From Discostella pseudostelligera (Eukaryota; Bacillariophyta; Thalassiosirophyceae; Thalassiosirales; Thalassiosiraceae): 10,543 bases of DNA. The first letter of the stretch is position 1. Each line of letters begins with the position of its first letter. The notes under the pieces were generated by a model. The model did no database searches, was not told the DNA's origin, and worked only from the letters and a program-made list of their open reading frames with translations. The position numbers and the translations under genes were made by a program. Where the stretch lies: NCBI GenBank assembly GCA_036940085.1, contig JALLBK010001657.1, forward strand, positions 1 to 10,543, given 5' to 3'. Below, one piece after another: positions 6,870 to 10,543 of this stretch.

Positions 6870-8005
6870 GGAATATCAGCAATGTCTGTCGTCGACTTCA
6901 TGCTACGTCGCGGACCATCCAAATCAGGCCTACTAGGCGCATCGTCGACCTCCGCAGCGACACTGTCACCCAACCGACCGACGCCATGCTCCGCGCTGCT
7001 ACGCAAGCCATCACGGGAGATGATGTGATGGGAGAGGATCCAACAGTGAATGCGTTAGAAGTTTACGCAGCCGATATGTTTGGGAAGGAACGTGCTCTCT
7101 TTGTACCAACGGGGACGATGGGGAATTTGTGCGCCATTATGGCACACTGTCATTACAACAAATCGGCCGAGATCATAATAGGGAAGAAGTCTCACATTAA
7201 TTTGTATGAGGGAGGTGGCTATGCCAACATTGCGGGTGTGAGTTGCAAGCAAATAGTGGAGGATGAGAATGCAATGTTTTCCATGCAAGATTTACGGGAC
7301 GCTATTCACCTCGATGATGATGATCATTATGCAAAAACAACGTTAATTTGCTTGGAGAACACACACAATATGCTTGGAGGCGTTTGCTTGCCACCGTCTT
7401 ACATTGATTCGATTGGGAAGCTGGCACACGATGAGTGGAAAGGTCATGGAATTAATGTCCACATTGATGGTGCACGTGTCCTCAACGCAGCAGTCGCATT
7501 AGATGTTTCACCATCATTCTTGTGCGCAGGAGCTGACTCTGTTTCCATCTGTCTGTCAAAAGGATTGGGATCACCATTGGGATCCATACTGGTTGGGAAT
7601 GTTGAATTCATTCGGCTGGCGCGAAGAGCACGGAAACGGGTAGGCGGAGGTATGCGGCAGGCAGGTGTCGTAGCATCGATCGGAATGCACGCGTTGCTAC
7701 ACCATGTAGAACGTTTAGCAGAAGATCACGACCGAGCACAGAGATTAGCAAAGGCTCTTCAAAACGAAGGATTCTGGCTACCGAGGGATGGTAAAGTTGA
7801 TACAAATGTTGTCTTCTTCGCTCTTTCAGAAAACTGCAAATTAAAGAAGGAGGATCTGCCACCTCTTCTGTATGAACAGTATGGTGTCAAGATATCAGGC
7901 GGCTACAGTTCTGGGGGCAAATTGTTTCGATTGGTAACCCATATGGACGTCGACGATGATGATATCGATTTAACAATAAACGGTATCACATCTCTGTGCA
8001 AATAG
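6866..8005 (+). CDS. GLY1: L-threonine aldolase, PLP-dependent
   Basis: The enzyme splits L-threonine or allo-threonine into glycine and acetaldehyde. The 379-aa product aligns along its length with the beta-eliminating-lyase family of low-specificity threonine aldolases. Visible motifs are DLRSDTVTQPT (28-38), GDDVMGEDPTVN (51-62), FVPTGTMGN (79-87), H110 in the SHINLYEGGG block (stacks on PLP in the E. coli enzyme), ENTHN with H167, HIDGAR (D201 pairs with the PLP ring nitrogen, R204), the Schiff-base K232 in CLSKGLGSPLG, GGGMRQAG with R264, and RLVTHMD with R355. All key residues are present. The first 25 residues precede the usual start, are Arg/Ser/Thr-rich and lack acidic residues, suggesting a mitochondrial presequence; no signal peptide is seen. 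No intron is needed. The ATG at 6866 is the first in this frame near the domain. Confidence 0.96.
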   Translation: MRNISNVCRRLHATSRTIQIRPTRRIVDLRSDTVTQPTDAMLRAATQAITGDDVMGEDPTVNALEVYAADMFGKERALFVPTGTMGNLCAIMAHCHYNKSAEIIIGKKSHINLYEGGGYANIAGVSCKQIVEDENAMFSMQDLRDAIHLDDDDHYAKTTLICLENTHNMLGGVCLPPSYIDSIGKLAHDEWKGHGINVHIDGARVLNAAVALDVSPSFLCAGADSVSICLSKGLGSPLGSILVGNVEFIRLARRARKRVGGGMRQAGVVASIGMHALLHHVERLAEDHDRAQRLAKALQNEGFWLPRDGKVDTNVVFFALSENCKLKKEDLPPLLYEQYGVKISGGYSSGGKLFRLVTHMDVDDDDIDLTINGITSLCK

Positions 8006-8029
8006 AAAACAATGAATCCTAGGTAAGCA

Positions 8030-9535
8030 TTATTGAGGAATGCTACCGTCAGCAGACTCGATCCAACCACGGAAGATCTCAATTGCCAAGAACACTATGA
8101 TCAAAATAATTACGATCCATTCCAGCATAGAGGCATGTTGTTTGTGTACGGCGTCCATCAGGATGCTATTCAGAGCCTTCAGCACCTCCAACCTCTTATT
8201 CAATAGATTGATTCGAGCATCCACGTCGAGATATTTGATGGAATCGTCATACTCTGCCTGAAACCGATCGTCTTTAATGGAATGCGAGATAAGAACGACG
8301 CGAAGATGAATACAATGGATCATGAACATACGAAATAACTTACCATCCCAGAGTTCCTGTGATTACGGCAAAAAATGGATGTGAGTTACATGCAGAGGAT
8401 GCAAGATACATGTACTAATCATGTTACAGTGATCATCATTACCTCGGGGATATCGAGCATGTTCGTTTCTAAGTTGATTGCGTTGTTCAGCAGATACAAA
8501 CGCCCAATTTCCACATTGATCTCTTTCCTATTCAAATGCAACTGGCCATGCTCGGCGAGATCTTCAGGTATATGTGCATTCCTCTGAATTGCCTGCTCAA
8601 GCCGCCACTCATAGATGGACAAGTTGGCCGATTTTGCAAAGGCAAAGCTCACAGCAAGCTTTTCACCAGCATCCCTCGTCCGCAATTGCACGACATCGCG
8701 ATGCCATCCAAACTTTTCACCATAACAAAACCCCATCTCGTCGCAAGCACTCTCAATACTCTCGACATTGTGTTTTAAGCCCAGCACCTCCTTGTGTGGG
8801 AACAAATGTTGCTCAATCCATTGCTTCTCAGAAGCTTCATCCTGAAAGTTCCAGAAGACTACGGCGCCGAATCCAAACACGAACACCTCGGGCATTGATG
8901 CATGAATTTGACCATCCCCATCTGCATACGCCCCCTCCCCTGCTGGCACGTCCTCCTCGCTGAAGGAATGGATTGCTGTATCGATTGGTAGCCACATCCT
9001 GATGACATCGTAGCAATCCACCAGCTCCCACTTCGATGGCAAAGTCTGATAAATGTCATTGAGTAATTTCTTTAGATCGAACNTAGCAATCCACCAGCTC
9101 CCACTTCGATGGCAAAGTCTGATAAATGTCATTGAGTAATTTCTTTAGATCGAACTCGTCATATTCGACATGCACTCCGACCCTCCCCTTCCAGGTGGCA
9201 TAATCCTGCCTTGCGCGACGAAATGCACCGACATTTTTGCGTTGACGGGTCTTCGTCTGCTTCGATGTTACTGTCAGCAAGTGACCAGACTCCACAGATC
9301 TACTGCGTCTACGCGGCTCAACATCGGCTATTTTCGGGAGTGTGTTGGTATTGCGGATGGGGAGCACAATATTGTTGTTTTTGGTGGAACTGCTGAAGGT
9401 GCGCAAATGACCCTTGTGGAAAGTTGCCGTTGGGGTGGTCACCGGAGAGGTAGTGTCATGCGGTTCTCCCAGACCTTTTTCGGCAGTGTCGGCTGCATGA
9501 TGATTAAGGTGTAGAAGGGGGGTTTGTTCTGTCAT
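8030..9535 (-). CDS. RMD1: RMD1/RMND1 family (DUF155) membrane protein, three exons, interrupted by an assembly artefact
   Basis: Exon 1 runs from the ATG at 9535 to 8443, the proposed microexon is 8344-8356, and exon 3 is 8253-8030 (stop TAA). A 72-bp exact repeat around an N at 9083 adds 73 bp and shifts frame; discounting it gives exon 1 of 1020 nt and a 418-aa protein. The N-terminal 100 residues are polar, with an acidic-dileucine-like EQTPLL at 3-8 and no obvious organelle signal. The DUF155 domain follows: YDEFDLKKLL (about 125-134), LVDCYDV (147-153), VFVFGFGAVVFWNF (193-206), SFAFAKSANLSIYEWRLE (272-289), LDIPEELWD, then RINLLNKRLEVLK. A membrane helix (about 387-405) near the C-terminus matches the family's HLEW-(hydrophobic) tail. 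Human RMND1 supports mitochondrial translation; yeast Rmd1 is cytosolic and linked to sporulation. The role here is unknown. Convergent with threonine aldolase. Confidence 0.9.
8254..8343 (-). other. Intron 2 of the RMD1-family gene (90 nt)
   Basis: On the minus strand it starts GTAAGT and ends CAGGCAG. Two AG acceptors lie 4 nt apart (after CAG at 8258 and after GCAG at 8254). With the microexon included, only the distal one keeps frame, giving LWD-EYDDS; the proximal one reaches TGA within four codons. Confidence 0.65.
8344..8356 (-). other. 13-nt microexon of the RMD1-family gene
   Basis: The minus-strand sequence GAACTCTGGGATG is flanked by CACAG before and GTAAGT after, both canonical. 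It encodes E-L-W-D plus one base, filling the P-E-x-x-W-(D/E) position typical of DUF155 proteins. Skipping it while using the proximal AG of the next intron would also stay in frame (IPE-AEYDDS), so inclusion rests on family conservation rather than on frame alone. Confidence 0.6.
8357..8442 (-). other. Intron 1 of the RMD1-family gene (86 nt)
   Basis: On the minus strand it starts GTAATG directly after GAG of LDIPE (phase 0) and ends ATCACAG, preceded by a T-run. Reading through it gives a stop after seven codons, so it must be removed for the conserved C-terminal part to be translated. Confidence 0.7.
9011..9155. repeat. 72-bp exact direct repeat flanking a single N (assembly join)
   Basis: Bases 9011-9082 and 9084-9155 are identical over 72 bp, with only the ambiguous base 9083 between them. 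Both copies encode the same part of the RMD1-family domain. The extra 73 bp breaks the frame; removing it restores one open frame. This is the signature of two contigs joined end to end without merging their overlap. Confidence 0.93.
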
Positions 9536-9569
9536 TATTGGCGACGGAATCTCACTCGGAGCTACTTCC

Positions 9570-9570
<1 letters not shown>

Positions 9571-9602
<32 letters not shown>
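9571..9602. repeat. (AG)16 microsatellite
   Basis: Thirty-two bases of perfect AG repeat start 36 bp upstream of the RMD1-family ATG. On the coding strand this is a CT tract in the probable 5' leader. It is likely length-polymorphic. Confidence 0.95.
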
Positions 9603-9607
<5 letters not shown>

Positions 9608-10035
9608 GACAGAGGGGGGAGGGGGGATGATGATGACGAGGATAAGAATAATGAGGTTGTTGACTGCTGACAAACGACGGACGTGGTGGTGAGAATGCTT
9701 CAATGCGTAGGGACAAGAGGAAGATTCGATTCAGGTCCAGAAGACGCAGGATGGAGTAGGAAGTGAGAGACAAGTGAGGGGAGGGTTTCGATAGCAATTG
9801 TTGGTTCGTATTTACTCCTATCATTATCTTTTATCTTCGTCATCGCAACGTCATCATCTCTATCTTGTTTCCTGCGCGGGAAGACGCGGGAGAAGGACAG
9901 GCGAGATTTCGCTCCACAAAAATAAGTACTCCTCAAATGCCAATGTCCAATGACCTGTAAAGGCTGACATGTGTCCGTTTAAATTGGAAATAATATTGTC
10001 TTGGGTAAGCCCAGAAGAGTGACTTCTTAGGATCC

Positions 10036-10047
10036 ACACTTAAGTGT
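10036..10047. promoter_or_regulatory. 12-bp perfect palindrome ACACTTAAGTGT
   Basis: A perfect 12-bp dyad in the intergenic region, about 500 bp upstream of the RMD1-family ATG. I do not recognise it as a named binding site. Confidence 0.3.
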
Positions 10048-10094
10048 CTCCAAATAGTCATAAATGATAGGACAGAAGTAATGTGGGGTCATAC

Positions 10095-10132
10095 TGACGT
10101 TTTCCCACGGAGTGTGTGCCGGTTGACGTCAA
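10095..10132. promoter_or_regulatory. CRE half-site and full CRE palindrome
   Basis: TGACGT lies at 10095-10100. The 10-bp palindrome TTGACGTCAA lies at 10123-10132 and contains TGACGTCA at 10124-10131. It is the same octamer as in the ispD/SAP promoter and lies about 325 bp upstream of the candidate ATG at 10455. Binding by a bZIP factor is inference. Confidence 0.45.
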
Positions 10133-10259
10133 AAAAATCGGCATGGTCTGCCCGTCGAGTGCAGTCGAGGTGTCGCGAGAAAGGACCGCGCACAGGTTGA
10201 ATGGAAGTATCCGAATTTCAAACGCGTGTGAGATTCAGAATCAGAAAACTGATTTGTTC

Positions 10260-10292
10260 GAAAAGGATCGAACCTTCTGGAACCATTTCGAA
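10260..10292. promoter_or_regulatory. Heat-shock element
   Basis: GAA at 10270, TTC at 10275 and GAA at 10280 form a perfect nGAAnnTTCnnGAAn. Further GAA triplets sit in the same five-base register at 10260 and 10290, while the slots at 10265 and 10285 do not match. HSF factors bind such arrays, and diatoms have an unusually large HSF family. It lies 160-195 bp upstream of the candidate ATG at 10455. Confidence 0.5.
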
Positions 10293-10454
10293 TCGATTTC
10301 AAAAATGACCACGTTGCGCGCTCGCCCGCCGACCTCCGAACGTCAACCTCTCCCACAGTCTTTACGAGACTTCGCACCTCTTCGCACCATCGGTCATTGT
10401 GTTCAAAGCGCCACTCAGCACCATTCTCTCTGCATTTCCTATCGACGCTCCTCG

Positions 10455-10543
10455 ATGTCAATGCCAAATAATAATCTCGCGCTCGCAACCATGACATCCG
10501 ACGCCGACAATGGCCCTAAAAGAGGAGGAGAGGGCGGCCTTAG
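10455..10543 (+). CDS. Possible 5' end of a gene running off the right edge
   Basis: An open frame starts at the ATG at 10455 (MSMPNNNLALATMTSD...) and continues to the last base, about 29 codons. A second in-frame ATG at 10491 has the better context (AACCATGACA). The peptide is polar and Gly/Arg/Lys-rich near the end and matches no family I recognise. Support is contextual: a C/T-rich leader-like stretch, CRE motifs and a heat-shock element upstream. The same bases are also open on the minus strand, so this stays tentative. Confidence 0.35.
   Translation, partial: MSMPNNNLALATMTSDADNGPKRGGEGGL

Larger units (their letters stand above)
9536..10454. promoter_or_regulatory. Upstream region between the RMD1-family gene and the right-edge gene
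   Basis: No convincing gene lies in these 919 bp. Near the RMD1-family ATG are a (GA)16 tract and G-rich runs (about 9612-9627). Two CCAAT boxes lie at 9940-9944 and 9947-9951, a palindrome at 10036-10047, CRE motifs at 10095-10132 and a heat-shock element at 10260-10292. From about 10330 the plus strand is C/T-rich, as in a leader. The genes on either side would be divergent. Confidence 0.5.

Noticed and set aside
8030..9535. The RMD1-family gene as a pseudogene
   Set aside because: The one frameshift lies exactly at the N-flanked duplication and the in-frame stop lies in a canonical intron, so both have a non-mutational explanation.
10262..10275. GGTTCGATCC on the minus strand resembling a tRNA B box
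   Set aside because: It is one base short of the consensus, and no pairing acceptor stem or A box can be found around it.
10129..10497. 122-codon minus-strand open frame
   Set aside because: It has an ATG but no recognisable domain, covers the CRE and heat-shock motifs and ends within the CRE palindrome region. It looks accidental, though a real gene cannot be excluded.

Overview
The window reads as nuclear DNA of a photosynthetic stramenopile, most likely a diatom. One gene begins with a signal peptide followed by an AAA|F cleavage site, the pattern diatoms use to import proteins into their four-membrane plastid, and a second has a similar ALS|F site. The only introns I can support are 86 and 90 nt long, intergenic spaces are short, and neighbouring genes are divergent or convergent. 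A species cannot be named from sequence alone.

Layout. Bases 1-309 are a pure microsatellite array built on CAGCTC/CTGCTC/CTG units. Bases 310-2549 hold no gene I can defend. They contain a diverged tandem duplication, a scattered short repeat and a possible scrap of a Ty1/copia RNase H. ispD (minus strand, 2550-3695) encodes plastid MEP-pathway cytidylyltransferase. It is divergent from a plus-strand gene (4051-6360) for a likely plastid-targeted protein with two membrane segments, a very long charged helix made of 20-, 18- and 17-residue repeats, and a C-terminal SAP nucleic-acid-binding motif. Their shared 355-bp promoter carries two abutting palindromes, one containing the CRE octamer TGACGTCA. 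Next comes a 505-bp spacer with a regularly spaced array of four CCACGTGGAA boxes, two GCN4/AP-1-type TGACTCA sites at identical offsets, and two interlocked uORFs in front of a PLP-dependent L-threonine aldolase (6866-8005). That gene converges, with only 24 bp between stop codons, on a minus-strand RMD1/RMND1 (DUF155) membrane protein (8030-9535).

The RMD1-family gene appears broken in the raw sequence by a 72-bp exact direct repeat on either side of a single N. This is almost certainly an assembly join: removing 73 bp restores frame exactly. Its 3' part needs splicing, best explained by a 13-nt microexon. Upstream of it (9536-10454) lie a (GA)16 tract, CRE motifs, a 12-bp palindrome and a good heat-shock element. 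A plus-strand gene may begin at 10455 and run off the right edge.

The genes do not form one pathway. The two left-hand genes plausibly both serve the plastid: isoprenoid precursor supply, and a candidate membrane tether for nucleic acid. Threonine aldolase serves amino-acid metabolism. The most unusual items are the membrane-anchored SAP repeat protein, the G-box/TGACTCA array with interlocked uORFs, and the microexon coupled to a tandem acceptor.
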